A stretch of DNA of 38,887 nucleotides from the NCBI GenBank assembly GCA_021324655.1, contig JAJPIP010000110.1, forward strand, positions 1 through 38,887. The letters are read 5' to 3'. This DNA is from Pseudomonadota bacterium (lineage in GTDB: Bacteria > Chloroflexota > UBA5177). The number at the start of each line of letters is the position of its first letter. Within the stretch, counting starts at the first letter, position 1. The notes beneath the pieces were generated by a model. It ran no database searches, had not been told where the DNA came from, and saw only the letters and a program-made list of their open reading frames with translations. Below, piece by piece: positions 1 through 7,815 of the stretch. The position numbers and the translations under genes are program-made.

Positions 1-39
1 AGATCGCCCAGTATCGAGCCTGGCCGGTCCCGCATGTAC

Positions 40-71
40 CCTCCCGTGTCCATACCCACCATACAGGGAGG
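40..71 (-). terminator. Weak inverted repeat after the debranching-like gene
   Basis: CCTCCC at 40-45 can pair with GGGAGG at 66-71, with further imperfect pairing between the arms. It lies just past the stop of the minus-strand gene ending at 105. No clear T-tract follows, so its role as a terminator is a guess. Confidence 0.2.
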
Positions 72-104
72 TGAGGGACGACGTCGCTGTCGGCGCGGTT
101 TCCT

Positions 105-2549
105 CTACCCTTTTGCCCCACCGACGAAGTCCACCGTTATCGCCCGATCGAAGGGGACCACGACCCAGACCTCGCCGTCCACCTCGGGCGCCGGCGGCGA
201 TACACGCTGTATCTGATCCTCCGGCACGGCGTGACCGGTGCAACGGACGTGGACCGCGTCGGGATCAGCGGCCCGGGCGCCGATGTGGAGCGTGTACCCG
301 TCCGGCGCTCGGTCAAGCAGCCGAACCTGGACGGAGTGGCCCCCTGTGATGGGGCGAGCGCTGACCTCGAAACGCGTCTCCCCGATCTTGCGGCGACAGG
401 TGATTGTTGGGAAGGAGTGAGGGCGGGCTGGGCGAATGTGCAAGTGACGGCCCTCGGCGTCGACACGGATGCCGGTGAAGGCACGAAGCGAGGTGATGAG
501 CGAGACCATACTCCAGGCCTGGAAGTCGGCGCCGAGCGGGCCGCGGAGATCGTTGAGTTCGCCGAGGCCGCCCACGCCACCCTGATCGAGAGCACGGTCG
601 ACGAGTGGCTTGACGTAGAGAGAGAACGCCGTATCGTTGTCGCCGTACCGCAACTCTCCCTGGACGAAGAACTGGTTCAGCCAGAGCCACTCGATGCCGC
701 GGTGGTAGTTGTACAGGCCAACGCTGGCCATGCCGCTCTTCGTGACAAACTGGTGGTCGGCGACGAACTCGGGACTGAGAACGTGCGCCCAGTCTCGCAG
801 AGCCAGACTGCGTATACCGCAGGCGCCGGCCAGCTGCTGTCGCGCCAGCACCACCATGCTGCGGGCCAGGTCGGGCGGCAGCGGGAAATCGAGGCCGAAG
901 GCGATGTAGGGGTTTGGGGTCAGCTCGGGGCGCGGTTGCCAGCCGTAGGTGAGGCTGTCGGCCAGGTAACCATCCAGCGTGAAGAGGTCGAACGTTTTCA
1001 TTCCCTCCGCCAGGGTTTGCTCCAGGCGCGTGGCGAGGGCGGGGTTTCGGGACCGAATGATGGGGATGAAGTGGCGCAGGTTCGTGAGCCAGAGGAGCTC
1101 GATCTCCACGGGGTAGCCGTCCCGGGGCGTATAAGGAGTATCTTCCCAGGTCTCCCACAGGTAGCTTCGGTCGATGATCCCGCCGGACGGCAGCAGGCCT
1201 CGCTGCACGAAATTGAGGCTGGCCTCGAAGAAGTGCTCGACCATGTCGTACTTCGCGTCGAGCAAGCTCGTGTCACCACTGGCATGGGTGTATTGCCAGA
1301 GGCGCTGCAAGGCCCACAGCGTGCCGTCACTCGAGTAGTAGACGAGCGGCTCGCCGAGACGGATGATATGTGGCAGCCGGCCGGTGCGCTCATCCTGGAA
1401 CTGCCAGGTTTCGTTGAGGATGGCGCGCATCGTGACGTAGTCGTCGGTGTCGAGCAGCGCCGCCAGCGAGATGTTCTCGTCGCGCTTCCAGGCATCGAGG
1501 AAGTACTTGTTCCCGGCGAAGATGGCGTACCAGTGCGAGACCGTCCGGCCGGCCGTATGGATCGTCACGTCGCGGGCGACCAGGGCATCATTGAAGCGGA
1601 TCAGGACCTGGTTGTAGACGGTGTCGACGTCGGCGCGGTCCACGGAGAAGCAGCCCTGCTCCAACCGCTGACCGACATCGGCGCGCTTCTGATCTTCAAT
1701 GCCGCTCAAGTGGCTGATGACGTACTGTGCCGTCTTGTCGGCATCATCGGGCACGTCGCTGAAGGCGTACACGAGGGACACGGCGCCGGTGCCCCGGATA
1801 ATCGCCGGCGCGTAGACGGTCGTCTCGTAGGTGTCCCACAGCGGCGCCTCGTCCGGCACCTGGACGTGCGTCTCCGCGTAGGCGCGCTGAATCAACTCCT
1901 CGCGCATCTCGTCCTCGACATAAACATGGCGGCGCAGCCGTTTGTCGGGAGCGATGGCCTCAAAGCAAACTCGGTCGGGTGAGGCAATACAGCAGTAGAA
2001 GGTCAGGCTGCCGGCCTCCGGGCTCTCGACGCGGTTGGACACATGTAGCTTTTCTTCACTGATCGCGACGTCGTATCCGGAGAAGTCCTCGTTGAACGCC
2101 TGGTAGTACCGCATGTCGAATTCGGGCTCGATCTCGAAGCTGAGGTCACCCTCGGCTTCGAGCTTCATGATGAAGGCGCGCCACTGGTTGGGCACCAGGA
2201 ACGTCTGGCGGACGATGTGTCCCCCGACCAAAAAACTGCGCTCGACGTGATCGAGATACTGGACGAAGCCGGTTTGGTTCCGGCAATCAAGACGGGTCCG
2301 TTTCTCTCCCTGAACCACCCAGACGACGTTCGCCTCTAGATATTTGCGGCCGAATTCCGAGGCGCCGAACCACTTGATCGGAAGGAGGTTGGTGTCGGTT
2401 CGGTTCTCGGCAACCGGCTCATAGAAGACGAAGCCGCCTTCGTCGCCGAGCAGAAACGTGCGGTGTGCCAGGTGGGCGCGATCCAGGCGGATGGCATACT
2501 CGGCCCAGGGCGCATCGGGAACTGCACCGGCTCGCTCGTGGACCGCCAT
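105..2549 (-). CDS. Amylo-alpha-1,6-glucosidase / glycogen-debranching-like glycoside hydrolase
   Basis: This 814-residue protein resembles the GDE_C (GH133-like) family, which removes alpha-1,6-linked glucose branches from glycogen-type polymers. The N-terminal ~300 residues look like a beta-rich domain. The middle carries family-like segments: WKRDENISLAALL near residue 355, TPRDGYPVEIELLW near 474 and GADFQAWSM near 677, as expected in an (alpha/alpha)6 barrel. A short beta-rich tail follows. No signal peptide is seen, so it is probably cytoplasmic. I chose the ATG at 2549; an in-frame TTG immediately precedes it and neither has a strong Shine-Dalgarno. It lies 22 bp after the GNAT gene and probably shares its transcript. 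The exact substrate is uncertain, because the N-terminal half differs from classical debranching enzymes and no other glycogen gene is nearby. Confidence 0.8.
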   Translation of the reverse strand: MAVHERAGAVPDAPWAEYAIRLDRAHLAHRTFLLGDEGGFVFYEPVAENRTDTNLLPIKWFGASEFGRKYLEANVVWVVQGEKRTRLDCRNQTGFVQYLDHVERSFLVGGHIVRQTFLVPNQWRAFIMKLEAEGDLSFEIEPEFDMRYYQAFNEDFSGYDVAISEEKLHVSNRVESPEAGSLTFYCCIASPDRVCFEAIAPDKRLRRHVYVEDEMREELIQRAYAETHVQVPDEAPLWDTYETTVYAPAIIRGTGAVSLVYAFSDVPDDADKTAQYVISHLSGIEDQKRADVGQRLEQGCFSVDRADVDTVYNQVLIRFNDALVARDVTIHTAGRTVSHWYAIFAGNKYFLDAWKRDENISLAALLDTDDYVTMRAILNETWQFQDERTGRLPHIIRLGEPLVYYSSDGTLWALQRLWQYTHASGDTSLLDAKYDMVEHFFEASLNFVQRGLLPSGGIIDRSYLWETWEDTPYTPRDGYPVEIELLWLTNLRHFIPIIRSRNPALATRLEQTLAEGMKTFDLFTLDGYLADSLTYGWQPRPELTPNPYIAFGLDFPLPPDLARSMVVLARQQLAGACGIRSLALRDWAHVLSPEFVADHQFVTKSGMASVGLYNYHRGIEWLWLNQFFVQGELRYGDNDTAFSLYVKPLVDRALDQGGVGGLGELNDLRGPLGADFQAWSMVSLITSLRAFTGIRVDAEGRHLHIRPARPHSFPTITCRRKIGETRFEVSARPITGGHSVQVRLLDRAPDGYTLHIGARAADPDAVHVRCTGHAVPEDQIQRVSPPAPEVDGEVWVVVPFDRAITVDFVGGAKG

Positions 2550-2571
2550 CAATCCATGCTATACCGCGGAA

Positions 2572-3168
2572 TCAGGCAGGTCGGTATCCCAAACGGTGAA
2601 TGAGCCCTTCTCGGACCGCCGGCCACTCCTCTGCCGTGATGCTGAACATCACTGTATCGCGAATGAAACCGTCCGGCAGGATGATGTGTTTTCGTAACGT
2701 CCCCTCATAGACAGCACCCAGCTTGCGAATGGCAGCCTGACTGTGCAGATTGCGGCCGTCCGTTTTGAGCTGGACACGGACGGCCCCGAGATCGTCGAAG
2801 GCGTGCCGCAGCATGAGGAATTTGGCCTCCGGATTGACAAACGTGCCCTGATAGGGAGGGCCGATCCAGGTGCTGCCGATCTCGAGGCCACGGTGGGAAG
2901 GCCGAATGTCCAGGTATGTGCTGACGCCGATCGCCTCGCCGGTATCCTCACGTACCATGGCGAGCGCGACCTGGTTCTCCATTGCCGCCAGCCCACGAAT
3001 GTAGGTCCGGAAACCCTCTTCATTCCAGGAAGGAGGCGCGCTGAACATGTAATCGAAGGTGCGCCTGTCACCGGCGACGCGCAAGAGATCGGCGGCATGG
3101 AACGCCGCGAGCGGCTCCAGCCGCAATGAGCGGCCCTGTAAAGTGACCGGACCTACCTCCATCGCCAT
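2572..3168 (-). CDS. GNAT family N-acetyltransferase (RimJ/RimL-like)
   Basis: This 198-residue protein has the layout of RimJ/RimL-type acetyltransferases, which move an acetyl group from acetyl-CoA to an amine. It shows an early LRLEPL segment, a central STWIGPPYQG stretch where the acetyl-CoA loop would be, and a late NLHSQAAIRKLGAVYEG segment matching the family's N-x-x-S-x-x-x-x-x-K-L-G-F-x-x-E-G signature. The start is the ATG at 3168, whose A overlaps the TGA of the upstream gene (TGATG), so translation is probably coupled. A longer in-frame reading to 3249 exists but runs inside the upstream gene. The target amine is unknown. Confidence 0.85.
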   Translation of the reverse strand: MAMEVGPVTLQGRSLRLEPLAAFHAADLLRVAGDRRTFDYMFSAPPSWNEEGFRTYIRGLAAMENQVALAMVREDTGEAIGVSTYLDIRPSHRGLEIGSTWIGPPYQGTFVNPEAKFLMLRHAFDDLGAVRVQLKTDGRNLHSQAAIRKLGAVYEGTLRKHIILPDGFIRDTVMFSITAEEWPAVREGLIHRLGYRPA

Positions 3169-4625
3169 CAGCCGATCCCGACAATCTGGCCGCGCACTCC
3201 CAGGGCAAGGACGTGCCAGGTGAGGTGCGCCGGGGCCGCGATCGTCCAACCGTCCTCCGCGCTTCCGGTCACGCCGTCGAGGCTCGTGTCGCCGAAGGTG
3301 ACGGATAAAGCCGAACCGGACCAGACGTAGGCCGGCGCGCCACCGGAGAGGGCAACGGCCACGTAGCGGACGGCGCCGGAGACGGACTTCCAGGTAACGG
3401 TATCGCCGCTGGAGGAGAGTTGGATGGAAGCGATGCCGGCGTGCAAAACTGCGGAAAACGAGCGCTTCCGGGAAGGGTGGGGAGTGATCGTGACCAGCCG
3501 CTGCACCGCGGCCCGGGCGTCTGCCGAATCACCAAACGTGTAGGCAGCGCGCGCCGTCTTCCGCAGGGACCCGGCGGTGGTCGCACTTAAGCGGCTCGCG
3601 AGTCCGGCGTCGAGACGACCCTGCAGAACGGTCGTTTCGCTCTCCCCTTCCAGGAGCAGAATCTCGCGGGCCATCAGCGCGGCCTTGCTCCAGTCGCCGG
3701 CGGTCAGAGCGGCATCGATGGCCGCGCCGTCGCGCGTCGCGACAATCGTCCCCTGCGCTGTGACCGACGGATCGAGCGCGTCGGACAGACGCACCGCGTC
3801 GCCGGCCTGGCGGGCCTCGGCCGGAGAGCTGCCCGTGGGGAGGGACGCCAGGAGATTGGAGGCGGCGTGCGTGCGCCAGGTCGTGAGGCGAGTCTGCAGG
3901 CAGGCCCCGACCGAGTTCTGCAGGGCGGAGAGCGGAGCGAGAATGGCAGACTGGGCCCGAGCGAAGGACAGTGGGGCGGCCAGGAGAGCGTTACTCTGCG
4001 CGATGAACTGGTCGACCTGAGCGCTCTGCGCGGAATAGGCGGCGGCCGAGGCGCCGTGGACAGACCACTGGCCGTCTGCCGTCCCGGTGCCGGGTGCGCT
4101 CATCATGTGTCCCTGCCCGTCATCCACGATCTGCTCGGTGGGGAAGCCCTGTTCGGCGATCGTGCCGGAGGCCGAGACGCAGTCATAGCCGGCAGCGGAG
4201 AAGGTGTAATCCGGCATGGTGATGAACTGCTCGACGGTATACCCGCCGCCGACGTAGGTTCCCCAATGCATGTCGATGACGGGGGCGCTGAGGGTGAGGG
4301 AGGAATCGAGCCGGCCGGTCAGCGTACCCGAGATGCTGCCCGTCCCACTCGACACATCCTGCCCGCCGCAGTCGGTGACGGGCGCGCCGACCGTCCCGCT
4401 CACCGAACCGGTTGCCTGCCCGTGGCTGTCCACCACGAGGGTCATGGTGCCCTGGATCGTCACGTCAAGATCGACTCCGGTGCAGTAGGGGACATCAAAG
4501 TGGTAGTGAGCGCTCGACTGCCAGGTGCCGGTATAGGTGTCGGCGGCCGGAGAGTCCGCGGACGTGACCGAGGGGAGCGCGGGCACGGCCACCGCCAGGA
4601 CGAGCGCGAGGATCAGCCGTCTCAT
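3168..4625 (-). CDS. Secreted protein of unknown function with Sec signal peptide
   Basis: This 485-residue protein begins MRRLILALVLAVAVPALPS, a clear Sec signal peptide with cleavage probably near residue 23 (TSA-DS). The mature part opens with a beta-rich, Gly/Thr/Ser-rich region of about 180 residues (many SGT/GTV patterns). An Ala-rich helical part follows at about 200-370 and a beta domain closes the protein at about 385-485. I recognise no family. A strong Shine-Dalgarno, GGGAGGACC, directly precedes the ATG. The gene heads a minus-strand unit with the GNAT and debranching-like genes. Secretion beside a polysaccharide-type hydrolase may hint at glucan handling, but that is only a neighbour-based guess. 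Confidence 0.75.
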   Translation of the reverse strand: MRRLILALVLAVAVPALPSVTSADSPAADTYTGTWQSSAHYHFDVPYCTGVDLDVTIQGTMTLVVDSHGQATGSVSGTVGAPVTDCGGQDVSSGTGSISGTLTGRLDSSLTLSAPVIDMHWGTYVGGGYTVEQFITMPDYTFSAAGYDCVSASGTIAEQGFPTEQIVDDGQGHMMSAPGTGTADGQWSVHGASAAAYSAQSAQVDQFIAQSNALLAAPLSFARAQSAILAPLSALQNSVGACLQTRLTTWRTHAASNLLASLPTGSSPAEARQAGDAVRLSDALDPSVTAQGTIVATRDGAAIDAALTAGDWSKAALMAREILLLEGESETTVLQGRLDAGLASRLSATTAGSLRKTARAAYTFGDSADARAAVQRLVTITPHPSRKRSFSAVLHAGIASIQLSSSGDTVTWKSVSGAVRYVAVALSGGAPAYVWSGSALSVTFGDTSLDGVTGSAEDGWTIAAPAHLTWHVLALGVRGQIVGIG

Positions 4626-4928
4626 GGTCCTCCCGAATCCCAGATATTGTTCGCTCCTACGGTATCACTGCGCGGCGTGCACGCGCCGAAATCTCTCCGA
4701 CGACCTCCGTCTTCGCGTCGGCGTGTTGCGACGTGTGCTTCCACGTGAGAGCCGCCAGATCACGTGTAGTCTCTTGCCGAGGCGGCAGTCAGAATCGCGG
4801 CGCAGGTGATCGCGGGAGAGCAGCATCGTGTCGATCTCTGGATAGCCGGCCTGTTGGAAGTTAACCGTCGGCCCTGGCGTCCGCCGAGACCTGGCGTCCC
4901 CGACCGGGCGCTCCTCCCTCCCGTCGGG
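4626..4928. other. Intergenic region, about 300 bp
   Basis: No convincing gene lies here. It holds the ribosome-binding site and presumably the promoter of the secreted-protein gene starting at 4625. A 10-bp direct repeat, CCTGGCGTCC, occurs at 4873-4882 and 4890-4899. A weak CCCGAC/GTCGGG inverted repeat near 4899-4927 could end transcription of neither gene convincingly. Confidence 0.4.
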
Positions 4929-5498
4929 TTAATGGCAACTGCCGGCTGCCGGAATGCTGCTGGCGGCTGGTCCACGCGTAGAGCCGAACTCGGGTGCGGA
5001 GGTGCCATAGGAGACCGAGTAGATGGCGTGGATTGTCCCGCGCGTCTTCACGTCGAACCCAAACGTCGCGGCCTTGCCGGGCTCGATCGGCGTGCTGTTG
5101 GTCGACCAGTAGATCAGCAGACCGGGATGCTTCTGGCCGCAGACGCCGCTGCCGAAGAAGATCCATCCCGGGTTGACGATGTGATACAGATTGGCGGTCG
5201 GACCGTTGACCTGGAAGCCGGCGATCGGCAAGGTGCCGGTGTCGTGGACCGTGTAGCGGAAGCGCCAGGTGCCGGCGGCCAGCCGTTGCACCGACAGCGT
5301 CACGCGTCCCTTCACCTGGCCGGTCGGCTGGGTGGTGGGAGGAGCCGTCTTCGGCGTCGGCAGGACGGTCACGACGGCGATGCTGGATGGACTGGTGATC
5401 GTCACGCCCCCCATGGCGATGACCAGTCCAAACAAGACGGCCGCTGCGATGAGGGCAACCACGATGAGGCGCCGCGTGCTGGGCAGGTGCTCCTCCAT
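4929..5498 (-). CDS. Membrane-anchored or secreted hypothetical protein
   Basis: This 189-residue protein has a basic start (TRR), one hydrophobic segment at about residues 10-30, and a Pro/Thr-rich linker (PTPKTAPPTTQPTG) typical of a tether outside the membrane. A beta-type domain follows, containing two cysteines (GVCGQ and the final SCH) that could form a disulphide. I see no lipobox. The pattern fits an extracellular domain held by an N-terminal anchor. I do not recognise the family. The gene is divergent from the one at 5531 with only 32 bp between start codons, so the two share a very short promoter region. Confidence 0.6.
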   Translation of the reverse strand: MEEHLPSTRRLIVVALIAAAVLFGLVIAMGGVTITSPSSIAVVTVLPTPKTAPPTTQPTGQVKGRVTLSVQRLAAGTWRFRYTVHDTGTLPIAGFQVNGPTANLYHIVNPGWIFFGSGVCGQKHPGLLIYWSTNSTPIEPGKAATFGFDVKTRGTIHAIYSVSYGTSAPEFGSTRGPAASSIPAAGSCH

Positions 5499-5530
5499 AG
5501 CTTCTTATCGTAGAGTATGGGTCCGATGCC

Positions 5531-5881
5531 ATGTCTTTTCACGTGACCCGGGCGATGCTCGATCGCCCCAAGCAGACCATCCACGCCGCCGAGCTGTTCC
5601 ACTCCGCCGCGGCCGTCATTGCCCGCGCCTGTGAGGAGGCGTCCCCCCGTGAGGTCGTGGTGGCCGTCGTCGATTGGGAGGACATGATCTTCACCGGCTG
5701 CCATATCGTTCCAACCGCGGAACTCCAGGTGCGGGTTCCGGATCTCGAGGGGCGCGGCTACGCCTTGATTGTGGCACCGGGGACACGCCGTGCGGAGATC
5801 GAAGAGCGGGCGCTCGAGATGGCGCACCTGGCCTTTCGACGGTGGGAGGCGCTGACCCGGTGGACGAGCCGCCACGCGTAG
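5531..5881 (+). CDS. Hypothetical 116-aa protein
   Basis: A small soluble protein with no membrane segment or signal peptide. It has a helical start (AAELFHSAAAVIARACEEAS), a central beta-rich part (REVVVAVVDWEDMIFTG) and a helical, basic C-terminus (AEIEERALEMAHLAFRRWEA). I do not recognise the family. The reading frame has the high-GC third-position bias of its neighbours and is flanked by genes on the other strand, which supports it as real. The ATG is preceded by another ATG 5 bp upstream in a different frame, and there is no clear Shine-Dalgarno, so the start is only probable. Confidence 0.55.
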   Translation: MSFHVTRAMLDRPKQTIHAAELFHSAAAVIARACEEASPREVVVAVVDWEDMIFTGCHIVPTAELQVRVPDLEGRGYALIVAPGTRRAEIEERALEMAHLAFRRWEALTRWTSRHA

Positions 5882-5918
5882 CCGGAGGGAGTTTCGGTCT
5901 CCTGGGCCGCTGCCGGAC

Positions 5919-6413
5919 CTAGCCTTCGTCTTGATCCCCGCCAGGATCGATGCGGATCAGTTGCTCCTCATCCGGGGAGATGACGATGGCCGGCAGCTCC
6001 GCGATGCCGAGCCGGGATGCCCGATAGATACGGTGCCAGCCGTCAATGACTCGTCCCCGGCTGCCGTCGAGCTCGTCACGGCCCGCGACGACCAGGACCG
6101 GATAGGAGAGATCAACCGTCTCGGCGCGCGCCGGGTCGATCTGCACCTTGTCGTCGGGCAGCTCCCCGGCGTCGCGCGGGTGAATCAACTTCGCGCGCTC
6201 CGCGACGTTGACGGTCGTCTCCGGCTGACGCCCCTCGATCAGTTCAAAGGCCCTGGTGATGTTGTAGAGGTAGAGCTCGTCGCCTTCCTGCATGACACAG
6301 ACGTGCGTCCCGCGCGGCAATGTCCGTAGCACCGGAGCCATAGCCTGAATCCGGTCGCGGAGTTTGTCCGGCTCGGTGCCCTCGTCGGCAGGCGGCTGCT
6401 CGTTATCTGCCAT
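5919..6413 (-). CDS. ParB/sulfiredoxin-fold-like protein
   Basis: A 164-residue acidic protein. Near its end it carries GRVIDGWHRIYRASRLGI followed by a beta strand (LPAIVIS). This matches the I-D-G-x-H-R-x-x-A-x-x-x-G pattern of the ParB/Srx-like fold, used by ParB CTPases, sulfiredoxin and some nucleases. The N-terminal part (RGTHVCVMQEGDELYLYNITRAF) lacks a recognisable DNA-binding helix-turn-helix, so a chromosome-partition role is unlikely. The ATG at 6413 has a good Shine-Dalgarno (GGGGAG, 5 nt spacer) and lies inside the end of the upstream small membrane gene, an 11-bp overlap that suggests coupling. The biochemical role is unknown. Confidence 0.65.
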   Translation of the reverse strand: MADNEQPPADEGTEPDKLRDRIQAMAPVLRTLPRGTHVCVMQEGDELYLYNITRAFELIEGRQPETTVNVAERAKLIHPRDAGELPDDKVQIDPARAETVDLSYPVLVVAGRDELDGSRGRVIDGWHRIYRASRLGIAELPAIVISPDEEQLIRIDPGGDQDEG

Positions 6414-6657
6414 GTCCACTCCCCGGATCGCGCCGAATCGTCCGCCGGGAAATCGATCCGCTGTAGTCCACATAGGACTTGCCGGCTCTGACGTCCCGCC
6501 AGGAGTGCGCGGAGGCAGCCGGGGGTAGAGTCGGTCCTGAGGGAGATTCTGGACCTGGCCGGCGGAGATAGGGCGTGATGATATCCCAGATGCCGAGGAG
6601 GTAACTCGCGACGGCCAGCAGCGCGGCCAGAAGACAGAAGGGGATGACCATCTGCAT
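6403..6657 (-). CDS. Small single-pass membrane protein
   Basis: An 84-residue reading frame with one strong hydrophobic helix at about residues 3-23 (VIPFCLLAALLAVASYLLGI) and a Pro/Ser/Arg-rich tail that would be soluble. It overlaps the start of the ParB-like gene by 11 bp. The start may be either of two ATGs two codons apart. The upstream match to a Shine-Dalgarno is weak (ATAGGAC). The helix and coupled arrangement argue for a real gene, but I know no homologue. Confidence 0.45.
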   Translation of the reverse strand: MQMVIPFCLLAALLAVASYLLGIWDIITPYLRRPGPESPSGPTLPPAASAHSWRDVRAGKSYVDYSGSISRRTIRRDPGSGHGR

Positions 6658-7024
6658 GTCCTATGGTAGTGCCGCGCGTCAAGTCCTCGCCGCCGTAGTG
6701 GCCGCCTCCAATGGCGGCCAGCCCCGAGGGCCTTCTCGCAGGGTGCAGCTATCGTCACCAGGGCTGGTGGCCACTCGGGGCCACCACTACAGGGCCACCG
6801 CGACAGAGCCACCACTACAGGGCCATCGCTACGGGATCACCACGGTGGGGCCACCGGGATGGAGCCACCACGATGGGGTCACTACGGCCGGGCCACTACC
6901 TATCGGCACGCCAATCCGGGCAATCGCGCCGGTTCTCGGCAAGGGCGGCGGGGATGTGGATGCTGGAGTCGTTCAAGGAAGGGGCCTGGGTGTTGCCGGC
7001 TGCTCGCCATCACGGCGGCACCTG
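6658..7024. other. Intergenic region carrying a tandem repeat
   Basis: No credible gene lies in these 367 bp. The middle third is the 14-bp tandem repeat described separately. Long reading frames that cross it are low-complexity (His/Gly/Thr/Pro) and lack ribosome-binding sites. Confidence 0.6.
6778..6900. repeat. 14-bp tandem repeat, eight full units and a partial ninth
   Basis: Units keep an exact 14-base period from 6778 to 6889 and a partial unit follows to 6900. The consensus is about GGGCCACCACTACA. The best conserved part is G-R-G-C-C-A-C at the start of each unit. Units differ by several substitutions but no insertions, so the array is old yet phase-stable. The period is not a multiple of three. 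Confidence 0.9.
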
Positions 7025-7417
7025 TCAGGAACTGGAGGGCGGGGAGATCGAGAGGCCCTTTCCCCCGACCGGACGCATCTCCGTGCCGGTGATGCCGGCG
7101 ATCAGCGGACGGGCCTGCCGGATGGTCGCCTGCACCTCCTCTCGCTGCAGTGATGCGTCATGCGCCTCCTGGCTGCTCCACGCCTCTGTCACGTAGATGG
7201 TGTCGGGATCGTCCGGGGCGCGACTGACGACGTAGAGGAGGCAGTCGGCATTGCTCTCCAGGGCCCGCGCCGCGGCGAGCAACATCTCGGTGAGCGTATC
7301 CGCGTCGCCGGTCTGAGCCGTGAAGCGGGTGTGCACGCCGTACGCCGCTTGCCCCGCCGCCTGGTTCAGCACGGCCTTCTCGTGCTCGGCTCGCGCATCC
7401 GGGATCTCCTCGGCCAT
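7025..7417 (-). CDS. Antibiotic biosynthesis monooxygenase (ABM) domain protein
   Basis: A 130-residue protein with one ABM dimeric ferredoxin-like domain at about residues 27-105. It shows the strand-helix pattern of the family (VHTRFTAQTGDADTLTEML, then CLLYVVSRAPDDPDTIYVTEAW). Members act as cofactor-free quinol or polyketide monooxygenases or are uncharacterised stress proteins. W79 falls where the family has its conserved E-x-W. The ATG at 7417 has a good Shine-Dalgarno (GGAGG, 4-5 nt away). The substrate cannot be read from sequence. It stands between the repeat region and a small membrane gene on the same strand. Confidence 0.8.
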   Translation of the reverse strand: MAEEIPDARAEHEKAVLNQAAGQAAYGVHTRFTAQTGDADTLTEMLLAAARALESNADCLLYVVSRAPDDPDTIYVTEAWSSQEAHDASLQREEVQATIRQARPLIAGITGTEMRPVGGKGLSISPPSSS

Positions 7418-7460
7418 GACCGCCTCCGCCTCGTGCTACGCCATTGTCGCTGCTTGATCT

Positions 7461-7799
7461 CTAAGCGACGTACAAGACCAGGGCGATCACCAGCAGGACA
7501 ACAGCGCCGACGGACAGTGCGATCCAGCGCTGGGCCATCGTTCGGTCCAATCCATCGGATCTCAGGAGCCGGAGGGCCCTTCCCACCGTCATCGCCGTGC
7601 GGCCCATCTCCCGGCGTTTCAGGTTGACGAGCTGCCCAAACGCTCCTGCGGCGAAGCCAACCGCCGCCACAAGATGGGCCGCCACGAGGCGACCGTCCGG
7701 CGCATCGACGAGTGCCTGGAGCAGCTGGAGCGCGGCCAGCACAAAAAACATGCCGACCAGCAGCCGCAGCATTCCGGGACGCTGTGTCGACTTCTCCAC
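7461..7799 (-). CDS. Small membrane protein, three hydrophobic segments
   Basis: A 112-residue protein from the GTG at 7799, which places it 16 bp after the lipoprotein gene. It has hydrophobic segments at about residues 10-27 (MLRLLVGMFFVLAALQLL), 38-57 (LVAAHLVAAVGFAAGAFGQL) and at the extreme C-terminus (LSVGAVVLLVIALVLYVA). Short basic stretches (NLKRREMGR) lie between them. The frame stays open to 7925, but that part runs inside the upstream lipoprotein gene and does not look coding. An ATG at 7772 is an alternative start. No family is recognised. Confidence 0.55.
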   Translation of the reverse strand: MEKSTQRPGMLRLLVGMFFVLAALQLLQALVDAPDGRLVAAHLVAAVGFAAGAFGQLVNLKRREMGRTAMTVGRALRLLRSDGLDRTMAQRWIALSVGAVVLLVIALVLYVA

Positions 7800-7815
7800 C
7801 CCCGACACTACTCCA

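Noticed and set aside
231-1982. 583-codon plus-strand open frame opposite the debranching-like gene
   Set aside because: It is an antisense shadow produced by GC-rich codon use; the protein has no recognisable domain, while the minus strand encodes a clear family.
6778-6900. CRISPR array
   Set aside because: The 14-bp units adjoin directly without spacers and no cas genes are present.
6644-7153. Plus-strand frame through the 14-bp repeat
   Set aside because: The repeat translates as low-complexity His/Gly/Thr text because 14 is not a multiple of three; no ribosome-binding site and no homology pattern.
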